Shown here one piece after another: positions 1 to 11,540 of a DNA stretch of 64,000 nucleotides. The first letter of the stretch is position 1. Every line of letters starts with the position of its first letter. Source of the DNA: Mesostigma viride (taxonomy: Eukaryota > Streptophyta > Mesostigmatophyceae > Mesostigmatales > Mesostigmataceae); NCBI GenBank assembly GCA_009746045.1, contig RPFO01000080.1, forward strand, positions 8,555,628-8,619,627. The letters run 5' to 3'. The translations under genes and the position numbers were made by a program. The notes beneath the pieces are model-generated. The model did not search any database, was not told the DNA's origin, and worked only from the letters and a program-made list of their open reading frames with translations.

Positions 1-1541
1 GTGTGTCCCTGGTTCCACGCAAAGAGGCATGTGCGAGTATCATAGGTGGCATGTGCCAGTAGTGTCGTTAGGCAACATGTGCCTCACGCTGCAGCAAGCT
101 GGGACAGCCAGACAAGGATGCTGTGGTGCTTCACGGAATGAGACGGTTGAAATAGTTTTTACGTCTCAAAGAAATCAGTTGTTACCTTGGCGTTTCCCCT
201 TGCAGTCCCTTGGTGTTTTTTGCCCCTGTGTCTGATGCGGTTCAATCTGTCGGGCTCGCGATCTCACCCCGGTGTTGCGTTGGGTCGTCGCTCCTTTCTG
301 TGCTTGCCCTCGCCTGTCTGCGGTGCCCGCCCTCACCTTCCTGCTGCGGTTTCCCTCCCCCTGGCTCCGCCCTCACCTTCCTGCTGCGGTTTCCTCACCC
401 TGGCTCCGCCCTCACCTTCCTGCTGCGGTTTCCCTCCCCCTGGCTCCGCCCTCACCTTCCTGCTGCGGTTTCCCTCACCCTGGCTCCGCCCTCACCTTCC
501 TGCTGCGGTTTCCCTCACCTCGGCTCCGCCCTCACCTTCCTGCTGCGGTTTCCCTCACCTTGGCTCCGCCCTCACCTTCCTGCTGCGGTTTCCCTCCCCC
601 TGGCTCCGCCCTCACCTTCCTGCTGCGGTTTCCCTCACCTCGGCTCCGCCCTCACCTTCCTGCTGCGGTTTCCCTCCCCTTGGCTCCGCCCTCACCTTCC
701 TGCTGCGGTTTCCCTCACCTTGGCTCCGCCCTCACCTTCCTGCTGCGGTTTCCCTCACCTCGGCTCCGCCCTCACCTTCCTGCTGCGGTTTCCCTCACCT
801 TGGCTCCGCCCTCACCTTCCTGCTGCGGTTTCCCTCCCCCTCGGCTCCGCCCTCACCTTCCTGCTGCGGTTTCCCTCACCTCGGCTCCGCCCTCACCTTC
901 CTGCTGCGGTTTCCCTCACCTCGGCTCCGCCCTCACCTTCCTGCTGCGGTTTCCCTCCCCCTGGCTCCGCCCTCACCTTCCTGCTGCGGTTTCCCTCACC
1001 TCGGCTCCGCCCTCACCTTCCTGCTGCGGTTTCCCTCCCCTTGGCTCCGCCCTCACCTTCCTGCTGCGGTTTCCCTCACCTTGGCTCCGCCCTCACCTTC
1101 CTGCTGCGGTTTCCCTCACCTCGGCTCCGCCCTCACCTTCCTGCTGCGGTTTCCCTCACCTTGGCTCCGCCCTCACCTTCCTGCTGCGGTTTCCCTCCCC
1201 CTCGGCTCCGCCCTCACCTTCCTGCTGCGGTTTCCCTCACCTCGGCTCCGCCCTCACCTTCCTGCTGCGGTTTCCCTCACCTCGGCTCCGCCCTCACCTT
1301 CCTGCTGCGGTTTCCCTCCCCCTTGCTCCGCCCTCACCTTCCTGCTGCGGTTTCCCTCCCCCTTGCTCCGCCCTCACCTTCCTGCTGCGGTTTCCCTCAC
1401 CTTGGCTCCGCCCTCACCTTCCTGCTGCGGTTTCCCTCCCCCTTGCTCCGCCCTCACCTTCCTGCTGCGGTTTCCCTCACCTCGGCTCTCGGTGCCCGCC
1501 CTCACCTTCCTGCTGCGGTTTCCCTCACCTCGGCTCTCGAG
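1..1541 (+). other. 5' flank or intron of the lipase gene, no exon recognised
   Basis: Bases 1-325 show no coding signal I can support. Bases 330-1530 are a minisatellite ending directly at the acceptor of the first visible lipase exon, so this stretch is most simply the end of an intron. The long ORFs here exist only because the repeat is open in all three forward frames. Confidence 0.5.
330..1530. repeat. 40-bp pyrimidine-rich minisatellite, about 30 copies
   Basis: Unit of 40 bp containing CTCACCTTCCTGCTGCGGTT and a variable CCTCACCTC / CCCCCTGG junction. Copies differ mainly at that junction. The + strand is strongly pyrimidine-rich and the array abuts the acceptor at 1540-1546, so it acts as an enormous polypyrimidine tract. 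Confidence 0.95.
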
Positions 1542-4500
1542 ATCAGGTGGGTGGTGCTGGCGGTGCGAGGGTCGCTCCACATCACCGACGCGCTCACCAA
1601 CGTGCACGCCAAGTCGGTGCGTGCTCTCCTTCCACCTCCCCTCCTGACACATGTGTTCGCGCGTGCATATGCCAAGTAGATGCGTGCCCCGACCCCCCTC
1701 CTCCCACACGTGCACGCCGAGTCGGCGCGTGCTCCATCAACCCATGGCTGCTCCTTTGGCCGTATATACACCCAGCCCATCAGGAGTAATCGTCTCGCGT
1801 CGCAAGGCGCTGGCCTCCTGAAGGCACCTGTAGGTCCGTAGCACATGGCGTGGATGGGATGGTTCCTTGCTGCATAAATCCTTGGCATGCTTTGACATGC
1901 TTTATCCGAAAACTACGGCTTCGCAAAGCAACAACCTCTTGTATGACGCTCTATCCTTGCCCTCTCTACCGCTGGCGGCCTCTTTCGAGGACCAGGGGTG
2001 TATGCAGCCGGGGAATACTACCCTGCAGGTTCCTGTCTACTTGACCAGTGTCCCCTGTCTGGTGGTGCCAGCTGTGCGAGGAGGGCTGCTCTCTTCGTAC
2101 ACCATGCCAGAGGTTACGACTTATCGCAAGCGCACTCCTTGTATCCCGCTCTGTGATGTCCCGTCCTGTCCACCACCTGCCAGGTGCCTTTCCTGGGTGG
2201 CTGGGCGCACGAGGGCATGGCGATCGCGGCGCGCCACACGGCCATCAACCACCTGCCGGCCATCGGGGACGCGCTGCGGCAGTTCCCGGACTACTCGCTC
2301 ATCGTGACGGGGCACAGGTGAGGGGCTGCTCGCTCATCGTGACGGGGCACAGGTGAGGGGCTGCTCGCTCATCGTGACGGGGCACAGGTGAGGGGCTGCT
2401 CGCTCATCGTGACGGGGCACAGGTGAGGGGCTGCTCGCTCATCGTGACGGGGCACAGGTGAGGGGCTGATCGCTGATCGTGACGGGGCACAGGTGAGGGG
2501 CTGCTCGCTCATCGTGACGGGGCGCAGGTGAGGGGCTGCTCGCTCATCGTGACGGGGCACAGGTGAGGGGCGCCTCGCTCATCGTGACGGGGCGCTGGTG
2601 ATGGCACGTGGAGTGTTGGCCGCCACCGCGATTAGGAATGTGGGGCGCAGGTGAGCATGCTTGGGCGTTTGGGTTGCTGTGATGGTGTGGGGCATGGGTG
2701 GGGGCTTGGCTTCTTAGATCGTGGCGGCGCTCATGTCTATCCCCACTGCCACGCAAACACTTGTACTCATTGACACGCAAACACGCTTATCCTCCTCCCC
2801 ACCAGTTCCCGTCTGCCCCCCCCCCAAACACCTCCCCCCCAGCACTCAACACGCACCGCCGAACAACCACACCAGCCTTGGTGCGGGCGTGTTGCCCATG
2901 CTCACACATGCTCACACACGCTCCATTGCCCCCCCCCCCTCCCACGCACACACAACCACCAGCCTGGGCGGGGGCGTGGCGGCGCTCGTGGCCATGCTCC
3001 TGCACAGCAACGACCCGTGCGTCGCGCAGGCCGTGTTCCAGGACGATGACGAGGCGGCGGCGCTGCGGCTGCACCCTATGCCTGCCATCACGGGCGTGCG
3101 CGCTTTTTGCTTCGCGCCGCCCTGCGTGATCAGGTGGGGCATATTCATTCATATCTATTCGTATCTATTCGTATCATGCAAATAGATACAATATTCGTGT
3201 ATTCGTATCTAGTGCTTGCTGATTTCCCCTACGTTGCCCTGTCCCGATGGTTTACATTACTTCGCTACTAAAGTACTAATCATTATTGATGGATGTAAAT
3301 GCAGTGGTACCACGCAGGCCTGTGTGACAGTGATTTCGTCCATCCATCTCTCCTTCCCTTGCCTCCCCATCCTGGTCTTGGCTGCCAGCAGCACGCTGGT
3401 GTCCCACCGCTCACTGGCGTCCCTCACCTTCAAGCAAGGATTGCTCCCTTGTTGGCCGTGCCCTACTGGCAGCACCATGCTGACACAGCAGTGCAGGAGG
3501 TTTTCTTACGAATATCACCACGCACTCTTACCCAGTGCTGCCCCTCCCCATCCCCCCCCCTTACCTGCAGGAACACGCGGGCGCAGCACTGCGAGAGGTG
3601 TTGTTCTAAGAATATCACCACGCACTCTTACCTGGTGCTGCCCCTCCTTCTCCCCACCCCCTTACCCGCAGCAACACGCTGGCGCAGCACTGCGCCCCCT
3701 ACGTGAAGAGCGTGGTCTGCGGCAAGGACGTCGTCCCCCGGCTGTCCATCAGCAACTTCAAGCGGCTCGTCGCGCAGCTGCACGGCAAGGCACCCGTCAA
3801 CAAGGCACTCAAGGCGTTTGGGGGGGCATTCGGAGGTATGCGGCGTTGTTTTGGGGGTTGTGCCCGGGTGTGATGGGTGGACAAAAGGGAAGGTGTAAGC
3901 AAGGAGTTGAGGGGGGGGCCTTGGGGGGTAAGGCAGGTGGTCCTCACATGCAGCGCCTGCCCACAAGGATAGTAATGCCGTTGCCGCAACGGACCGACGA
4001 CTTATCCCATGTCGACACCCTGCATTTCCCACGCAAGGCGTGTTCACGAACAAGGCATGCGTTCCCATTCACGGGTGTATTCCCATTCATGGGTGCACTC
4101 CATTCACGGGTGTGTTAACCGTTAATTACAGCATCACTGCTGCCGCTTCTTTTCCTTCTAATCCCATTCGCGGCCCTCGGATCGGCTCACGTGTGCCCCC
4201 CCGTGCGTCGGATGTGTTCAGGCGCTTTCACGGGTGCGTTTCTGGCTGGCAGCTCCCCCCCCACGGGTCCCTCAGGCCCCCCCCGCCCCAAGCTGCTGGC
4301 CACCAAATCCGCGCGCTCCATTGGTCCCACCTCCCTGTCCAACGACGAAGAATTTGTGCAGCAGCAGCAACGCCAGCGGCCGGCCACTGGAGGTGCCGCC
4401 CGCAACAACAGCGGCAGCAGCAGCAACAACGATGGCGAGGGGGAGGGCAGTGGCCATTGGTCCGGCCACGATGACATCGACCGGGGCGAGGGCGACGCGC

Positions 4501-7500
4501 CACTTGGCATGCCCTCGTTGGACGCGGTCGTGAAGATGTTCTCGCGCATGTCGCCCCCCTGGGCAACGCTCACCTTTGGCGCCGACGAGGCGCGCGCCAG
4601 GGACCCTGATGGCGCCTGGAGCCTCGCGTCCACCCCCTCGTCGAGCCCCCCGGGCAGCGGGGCCTCCTCGCCCCCCTCCTCGTCGGCGTTTGACTGGCGG
4701 GGGCGGGGCAACACGCTCCAGATGGAGCACTGCCTGATGGACGGGTGGTGGGAGGTGTGGCCCACCGAGGGGCAGGGGGGGGGGCGGATACAAGTACAAG
4801 GGGGGGGGAAGCGGGGGCTGGCAGCCAGGGACAGACGGGGGATGGCAGGCTGGGCGGCGCAGGGACGGAGGAAAGTACAAAGGCAGGGGTGGCTGCAGTT
4901 CTTGACAAGCCGCCATCCGTCGTGCCGAGCGACTGGGGTGGGGACTTGGCGGGTGACGTGCCGTTTGCGGGGGATAGACGCCCCCCTGGGGTGGGGAATT
5001 TGCCAGCTCCTGGCGACGGCTCCCTGGTTGTCCCTCGCCTCCCAGCCCCGCCGGCCCCTGCGCCGGCCCCCACCCATCCCTCTACTCCTGGCCCCGCCAC
5101 CGCTCCTGCCTCTGCCCCTGCCCCCTCCCGCCCCCCTGCCCCCGCCCCTCCTGCTCCGCCCACGTTTGCAGAGGTGGTGTCCCGGGCAGCCTTCTCCGCT
5201 GCCTCTGCAGCCAGCTCCGTCGCTGCCGCCGCCGTCACCACCTCCATCGCCGTCGCCACTGTTGCCACATCCGCGGCGGTGGCAGCCGCCACCAACTCCG
5301 TCTCTGCTGCGGCGGCGGTGGCCACGGCATCCACGGCACCGGCCGCCAGCATCGCTGCCAGCGCTGCCGGTGCTGCTGCCGGTGCGATTGCTGGTGCTGC
5401 CACCGGCACCGCCAGCAACGCCGCCAGCAATGCGGTGGCGGCGGGGGCGGCAGGGGCACCTCCCCTGGTCGTGGCAGCGGGAGCGTCGATCGACGCACAG
5501 ATGGAGGCACCGCTGATGACTGGCAACCGCCACGTTTCGATGGGGCCATCAAGGGCTGAGAGTGGGTCAACCGCGGCGATGGGGCCGTTGGTGCTGGTGG
5601 GGGCTGGCGACTTGGCGGCGGTGGCCATGATGCCGGAGGGGGGGTTCGACGAGGGTTCGGCGCAGGATGGCAAGAAGGACGGGAAGAGGAAGCTGGAGAC
5701 GACGTTCCCTTTGGCTGGAGACGCCTCGGTGCGTAATCATTGCGTAATTTGGTGCATAGGTCCCTTGTATCTTGTATCCGATGCAGTAACCAGCATGGTC
5801 TTGTCCCCTCGTCCCCTGCTGCCACCTGTTGCCGTGTGGACACCCCTCTCCTCACTGTACTAGTGCTGACATCCGTCCATCCCCTTTTCTGCCTTCTCCT
5901 GTGCCCAAGTCTTTTCCAATAGTCGAAAGGCTGTCTGTCTATTCCAATAGTCGAAAAGCCTTCCATCTCAAAGTTGTCTCGTCCCCACGAGACACTGCCT
6001 CACCGCCTCGCGTTCGCATCACCTCGCCTCACCTTTGCTTGTCGTGACCTCCCCTTTCAGCCCCTAGCACCCCATTGAACATCACTCAACATCATCAACC
6101 GCTGGTTGTCTCTTTGGTCATGTCTTGATCCCCACCCGTTATGCCCTCATCCGCCACGTCGCCAGGGATCCGCCGCGGCGCCATCAAGTTCCCGCGGCGG
6201 CGGACCAGCCGACTCCCCCCCCTGCCCGACCTGCGGCCTGCGCAAGCATCCGGAGACCGACGCTGCGCTCGCCGCTGCGCAGAGGCCCGCGGGGCAGCCA
6301 GTGGATCCAGGCACCTCCGCCGCCGCCACCACCGCCACCGCTAATAATAACACCAATAATAACACCGAGAACAACAGCAGCAACACTATCAAAGCAGCCA
6401 CTAGAAAACCCCCCGCCGTGCTGGGTGGGCGGGCGCTCACTGGAGACCTGTCCAACCTCGACGATGCAGACGCCGACACTAATGCTGGCGGATGGTGGCG
6501 GCGAAAACCCAGCCCCAGCACCCCGCCACCATCATCATCATCCTCACAACCCCCCGCCACATCATCAGGGGCAGGATCAGGGTCCAACACGGGCGCGACG
6601 GCGACACCTGGCGTGACGGCCCCAGGGACACCTGGCGGCGATGCGGCAGCACAGCAGGCGCCCAGCTACGCGGCAGCCGTGCTCGGGTATAAGAGCAAGG
6701 GGCCAGGGAGCCCGGGGTCCCGACCCGGCAGTAGTGGTGGGCAGGGGCGGCCGCCGCTGCTGGAGCGGTCCGGGGTCCTCGCCAGCGGTCCAGGGGAGCT
6801 AGGCAGCAGCAGTAGCGGGAAGGACTTGGCAGCATCTTCGATGGCATCATCGTCAAGGGGCTCGTCATCGCAGGGTGGTGATGCCGTTCGGCAGGATGAC
6901 CAAGGGGAGCTGGCAGCCAGGGCCCCCCATGTGATGCCCCCCTCGGGACTTGCTGGCATCTGCAACTGCGACCCGCCCGGTGCCCCGACCGGCATGCTGC
7001 GGGAGGAGCGAGCCAAAGCCCAGGCCGCATCGCGCGGAAAGGCCCCCCTCGCAGTGCTCAAATCGGACCGCACACGGTTCGTGGACCAGGCGCCCGACGG
7101 GAGCGTCCCGGCGGACAGCATCAGTCTGGAGAGCAGTATCATGAGCGCGCAGAAGGACCTGCTGTTCCCGCCGGGCGAGATCGTCCACGTCATCAACCCG
7201 ACCAGCGATACGCCGATTGTGGCCATGCGGGACCAGACCGCGTTCACTGAGGTGTGGGGGGTTGGGGGGGCGTGAGGGGGGGGGGAGGGATATGTTTCTG
7301 GCTACCTGTAAATGCCTATTCAAGAAAATGTGTAATGTTTTTCGATTGGCCTATCTGATCGAGGTGATGGAGCAGGTTTTCTGGGGTTTCTCGGTTCTCC
7401 CTACTTCCGTGATTATACTTTAGCCAAGGTAGGTGAAAGAGGTAGGTTATTTAAGTGCGCTCTTTTTCTCTTTCATTCTCAGGCTGAAGCGGGTGCGTGC

Positions 7501-8312
7501 GCATTTTGTTTCTAATTATGGATGAGGTTGGTGGAGGGAGCTTCAGATTTATGATCACGCCAAAAGTGATTTGAGCGGTCGTAGGTTTAGTTTCTTTATC
7601 TAGTGGCTACTGGCTACTGCCTAGGGTGACTGAGCAGTGACGGAACCATGGAGTGGATGGTTCATGTGGTGGTTTAGTTGTCTTGATGGTGGACCGCATG
7701 CACACCACGTTGGCGCACCGTGCCAATCACGTTCCTTGTACCGGTGTGCCGTGTCCAGTGGTACCCATGAGACCACCAGCATCTCTTATGGGCACACAAT
7801 CCTCTCTGGCGCGGGGGATAATGGGGGTTCTTGTCAGCGTTGGAGCTAGGCCTGACCATGACCATGTCTGCTGCAATGGACCCACACATCTTTTTCTATC
7901 CTTTTCTATCTTTATCTCGCTGCGCCACCCGGACCACTCCCAGATCCTGCTGAGCTCCAAGATGCTGTCCGACCACCTGCCAGGTGTCTACCTCGCATGC
8001 CTGGAGCGCCTGCACCTGCTCGAGAATCGCCGCATGACGCGCCAGGTGTCCAGCGGGCCCGACGCTGACAACCCCCAGGGGGATGATGAGACCTGGCTGC
8101 TGGCGGACACGATCAGCGGCAGTAGCCGGAATGGGCGCTCATCGCGCGGGCTGTGGGAGGCGGTTAATGGGGGCGCGGGCGTAGATCCAGAGGAGGGTGT
8201 GCGGATGGTCACGCGTGCCGTCACCAGCGGTTACTCACCCGCGCATGTTGATGGCCAGCACACGCGCCACCGGCACGTGCACCATGAGTCAATCCCCGAA
8301 GTAGATATCTAG
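1542..8312 (+). CDS. Class 3 lipase, sn1-diacylglycerol-lipase-like (5' partial, 8 visible exons)
   Basis: Exons read as 1542-1616, 2184-2317, 2963-3133, 3672-3835, 4222-4754, about 4829-5728, 6166-7251 and 7944-8312. All phases agree, giving about 1,143 residues without the N-terminus. The protein has the order of plant and animal diacylglycerol lipases: a strand VVLAVRGS, then GHSLGGG with the serine nucleophile codon split AG|C by the intron at 2318-2962, then KDVVPRLS with the probable catalytic Asp, and finally LFPPGEIVHVI and KMLSDHLPG with the probable catalytic His. Between Asp and His lie roughly 700 residues of Ala/Ser/Pro/Gly-rich low complexity. Family role: hydrolysis of acyl esters such as diacylglycerol at a membrane. 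The first exon could instead start at 1547 (CAG acceptor), and the 4754/4829 intron is the least certain junction. Upstream exons lie outside the window or were not recognised. Confidence 0.85.
2294..2608 (+). repeat. 35-bp minisatellite built from a lipase exon end plus its splice donor, 9 copies
   Basis: The first copy is the end of the exon at 2184-2317. Eight more follow in the intron, most carrying ACGGGGCACAG followed by GTGAGG. Donor-like sites recur every 35 bp (2318, 2353, 2388, 2423, 2458, 2493, 2528, 2563). The duplicated coding part specifies the residues just before the nucleophile serine. Confidence 0.93.
3380..3700 (+). repeat. Repeated acceptor region of the fourth visible lipase exon
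   Basis: The real acceptor precedes 3672 (CCGCAG then CAACACGCTGGCGCAGCAC). A copy about 110 bp upstream reads CTGCAG then GAACACGCGGGCGCAGCAC, with a shared flank containing AATATCACCACGCACTCTTA near 3511 and 3611. A more diverged copy begins at 3388 (GCCAG then CAGCACGCTGGTG). Confidence 0.8.
4040..4125 (+). repeat. Short tandem repeat around a CATTCACGGGTG motif
   Basis: Three or four units containing CCATTCACGGGTGT lie about 100 bp upstream of the acceptor at 4221, where the exon begins GCGCTTTCACGGGTGCG. The shared TTCACGGGTG core suggests a decayed copy of that exon start. Confidence 0.5.
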
Positions 8313-8588
8313 GCGCGAGGGGTTGAATTTGCTGACTAATGTTTGGAGGAACCAAGATATGGTCATGGCATTTGCCTCGGTTTCTGCAGGGTAGCTCCTG
8401 TATCGGAAACCGAAGCATTGTCTCATAGGCACTGCAGTGCTCACCATGTACAGAGCTAGGGCCATGACAACTATTTGCATGCATAGATTGGTACATCAAG
8501 TGTCCTGTGGATTGCCGTGGTGCATGGGCAGTAGCATGTATAAACTTTGGTGGCAAAAAGCTGCTAGCTAGAGAAAATGTTGGCTGAT

Positions 8589-8593
8589 TGTAA
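8589..8593 (+). promoter_or_regulatory. TGTAA polyadenylation motif, lipase gene
   Basis: TGTAA lies about 280 nt after the lipase stop codon. This is the usual polyadenylation signal in the Chlamydomonas lineage. Position and orientation fit; no cDNA is available to prove use. Confidence 0.5.
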
Positions 8594-8697
8594 AGACTAC
8601 GTACTTGTTGTAATTGGTCAAGTTCTGCAAACTTTTAATATCTCAATTAATGAAACACGCGCTCCCGTTGGAGAGTCACGGGGCGCACAATAATACA

Positions 8698-9625
8698 GAG
8701 TAAGTGAGTACTTGCGTGTCATGCGCATCATGCGACCGAGTACTATGCGAATCTCATTAGAAAATAATTACACGAAAGTTACGTATGGCGTCTGCATCAT
8801 GGCCCAAGGCATATAGTAACTAAAGGGGGATATCATCCTCATCTGAGCTGTCCTCTACACTGTAATGGCAGACTAGGCGGTAGTGTAGCAGCTATCCTCA
8901 GGCGGGCAATAACCTCCACCTGCGGACTTCTACCCTGCATTCTAGCGATGGGCCACAGGGTCCGGGCCCGTGGGGATGAAACAAGAGCACGCCCCACAGA
9001 AAGGTGCTTATCGTAGACGGAGTTGTCTATCATGTGGGCGTGGAGGACAGATAATCCCAAGCAACTCAGCATCCTCAAGCAGTTGTGTGACATAGGTCCG
9101 GGGCGCGCTGTGTCGACCGGTGCGGGGCGCGCGCAAGTTTGCCAGTGGGTTGCGACAGGACAAGAGGAGGTGTCTACCTGGTTATAATTGGCCAGTCCTA
9201 AGCCCGCCCGCAGGGCCCACATCAGTATTCACCTGGTCTGAGCGGGCCAGATGGCCGGCAAAGAGGAGGCGGCGGTGTCGGATGGTATGGGTGACAAGAG
9301 GGAGCTCGCAGTAGAGCTCGGCCCGGGTGGGGCGCACTTGGTAGCGGACGCCGAGGATGTGACGGAGCTAGCGTTCGAGTGACATTGCCGTCATGCAAGC
9401 TGCTTGCTCCGAGCGCCTGGTCCAGGGTCCACGGCCCACAGCCGTAAGTAAAGCAGGATGCTAAGGCGGGACAAGGGCCTTGAACAGAATGCGCTTGCGC
9501 CGCTTGAGCACCGATCAGGTAGCGACATGTCCAGAACCTGTCGAGGCGGCGGAGGGCCGCCCAGGCCTGGCAAATGCGGGTCATTGATATGTTGTCGGCC
9601 GTGGAGGGGAGCCAGCTGCCAAGCC
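8698..9625 (-). mobile_element. L1-like retrotransposon fragment A, 3' part of ORF2, decayed
   Basis: The minus strand translates in several broken frames to the C-terminal region seen intact at 13765-14691 (LRMLSCLGLSVLHAHMID, WTLDQALG). The 3' end is at low coordinates, with a tail of TAAG-type tetramers at 8698-8706. Frameshifts and stops make it non-functional. It forms the left arm of an inverted pair with the fragment starting at 9626. Confidence 0.8.
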
Positions 9626-10407
9626 CTCCTCCTGCTGGACGGCAGCCCCGCCCCCCCGGCGACTCGCTTCAAGCTCCTTGGTAGCTGGCTCCCTCCACGG
9701 CCGACAACATATATCAACACCCGCATTCGCCAGACCTGGGCGGCCCTCCGCCGCCTCGACAGTATCTGGACATGTCGCTACCTGAGTGAGCGGCGCAAGC
9801 GCATTCTGTTCAATGCCAGCCCTTGTCCTGATCAGCATCCTCCTTTACGGCTGCGAGGCGTGGAGGTTCCCTGGACCACTGGCACTGAGCAAGCAGCTTG
9901 ACGGCACAGTCACTCGAATTCTTCGTCACATCCTCGATCGGCGTCCGATACCAAGAGCGCCGCACCCGGACCGAGCTCTACTACGAGCTCCTCTTGTCAC
10001 CCATACCATCCGACACCGCCGCCTCCTCTTCGCCGGCCGTCTTGCCCGCACAAACTAGGTGAATACCGATGTGGGTCCTGCGGGCGGGCTTAGCCGGACT
10101 GGCCTGAACCAGGTAGACACCTCCTCCTATGGCAGGCCGGGTACGTCCACTTGTCCCGTCGCAACCCACTGGCAAACTTGCGCGCGGCCCCGCACGGACG
10201 CAGCGCGACCCGGCCCTATACATGTGATACAATTGCTTGAGGATGCAGGGCTTCTGGGATTATCTGTACTCCGCGCCCGCATGATAGACAAATAGGAATA
10301 AAAAAGAGGATAGGAGAAATGGGCTGCCGTCTGCGATAAGCACCTTCCTGTGGGGCATGCTCCTGTTTTCTCCCCACGGGCCCTGCGGCCCGTTGGTAGA
10401 AGCTAGT
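9626..10407 (+). mobile_element. L1-like retrotransposon fragment B, inverted partner of A
   Basis: The plus strand encodes the same ORF2 region (RFKLLGSWLPP, QTWAALRRLD, CRYLSERRKRILF, YGCEAW) with frameshifts. The sequence around TCCACGGCCGACAACATAT at 9690-9710 is the inverse of 9588-9605, so A and B form a hairpin-like pair centred near 9645. The 3' end is truncated. Confidence 0.8.
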
Positions 10408-10680
10408 AAGTAAGTACTCATGCGTGTCATGCGCATGGGCATGCCACGGAGTACTATGCTATTCTCATTAGAAAAATAATTACACGAAAGTTACAAATAT
10501 CGTCTGCATTGAATGCCCCAATGTACATATAGTCACTAGTAGAGGGGGATATAGTCCTCTGACATCTGAGCTCAGTGTCCTCTACTGTAATGGCAGACGA
10601 GGCCGGCGGTAGTGTAGCGGCTATCCTCAGGGGCAATAACCTCCAACTCAGGAGGACTTCTACCCTGCATTCTACCACAT
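10408..10680 (-). mobile_element. L1-like 3'-end fragment C
   Basis: Begins with AGTAAGTAAGTACTC and continues as the reverse complement of the same element's 3'UTR and ORF2 tail (bases matching GCATGCCACGGAGTACTATG). Only the last roughly 270 bases are present. Confidence 0.75.
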
Positions 10681-11540
10681 GGAGGAAGGTGAGAATTCCG
10701 AGAAGCTTGCACGTGCGTTTGAGAGCAAAATCCTTGATCGCATGGGCCTTCTTGGTGAGATTAAGCTGGTCGCCCACCGCCTTCCCCGTGCGCGGGGTAA
10801 GGCAGGGGTGCCCCCGCTTCTTCTCATCTTTAAGAAACCAGCGGACAAGATTTCGTTTGTCAGACGCCGCAAGCGGCTCGAGAACACTCCCTTCACCGTG
10901 GACGACGACTTGACCCTGGCGCAGCAACAACGGCGACGGGAGCTATGGCCGACCTACCTCCAGCTCCGGCAGACCAAGGCGGGACAGCCGGTGTACTGGA
11001 AGGGGGCGGCGATCTACGTCGGCCACAAGCCCTGGCACGCGACCCCAGCGACCACCGCGGCCCCAGCGACTCCAGACGCCCCAGCTTAGGGGAATACAGC
11101 AGCAGTAGTGTCTGAATAGTTAGACAGTGGCCTTGTACATGCACATCTACTACAGGCACTATACCAGCTGATTTCTGAACATTAATTAGTCATGTACATG
11201 TGTGCCCACGTTCAGATGTTGCTGGACGACCTAGTGGTCCCAGCCCAGTTTGAGCACCGCATCCACTCTCTCTCCCGTCTTTGGACTGTCATGCAGGACA
11301 AGACGCGGTGGAAGAAGATTGTCAAGGCGCACACGCCCGACCCTGTGGGCAAGCCACCTCCCCCCAAGCGGAGGAGGCGTTTTGATGAGTAGTGTAGTTA
11401 GGATTTTCTAGATAGCTTAGAGTTAGTATAGTTCGATCACGCGGCTTCCTCCACCCCATCCATCATGGAATATGTGCTACATGACCTCCCCACTGAGGCA
11501 TGTTATAATTTAATTTAATTTAATGTGTGCCCATGACGCG
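10680..11540 (+). mobile_element. L1-like fragment D: ORF1 C-terminal domain joined to an ORF2 tail
   Basis: An open frame at 10679-11089 encodes an L1 ORF1p-like C-terminal region: LPRARGKAGVPPLLLIFKKP, LENTPFTVDDDLT, RRRELWP, VYWKGAAIYVGHKPW. After a stop the element resumes at 11192-11392 with the C-terminus of a second ORF2 family (LLDDLVVPAQFEHRI, ending KRRRRFDE) and an A/T-rich tail. Most of ORF2 is missing, so this is an internally deleted copy. Confidence 0.75.

Noticed and set aside
187-1789. Three overlapping forward ORFs of about 490-505 codons
   Set aside because: They are frame-shifted readings of one 40-bp minisatellite without stops; no motif, and the array ends at a splice acceptor.
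4187-5673. Long minus-strand ORFs (367-448 codons)
   Set aside because: Antisense shadows of GC-rich lipase exons that have matching splice sites and conserved domains on the plus strand.
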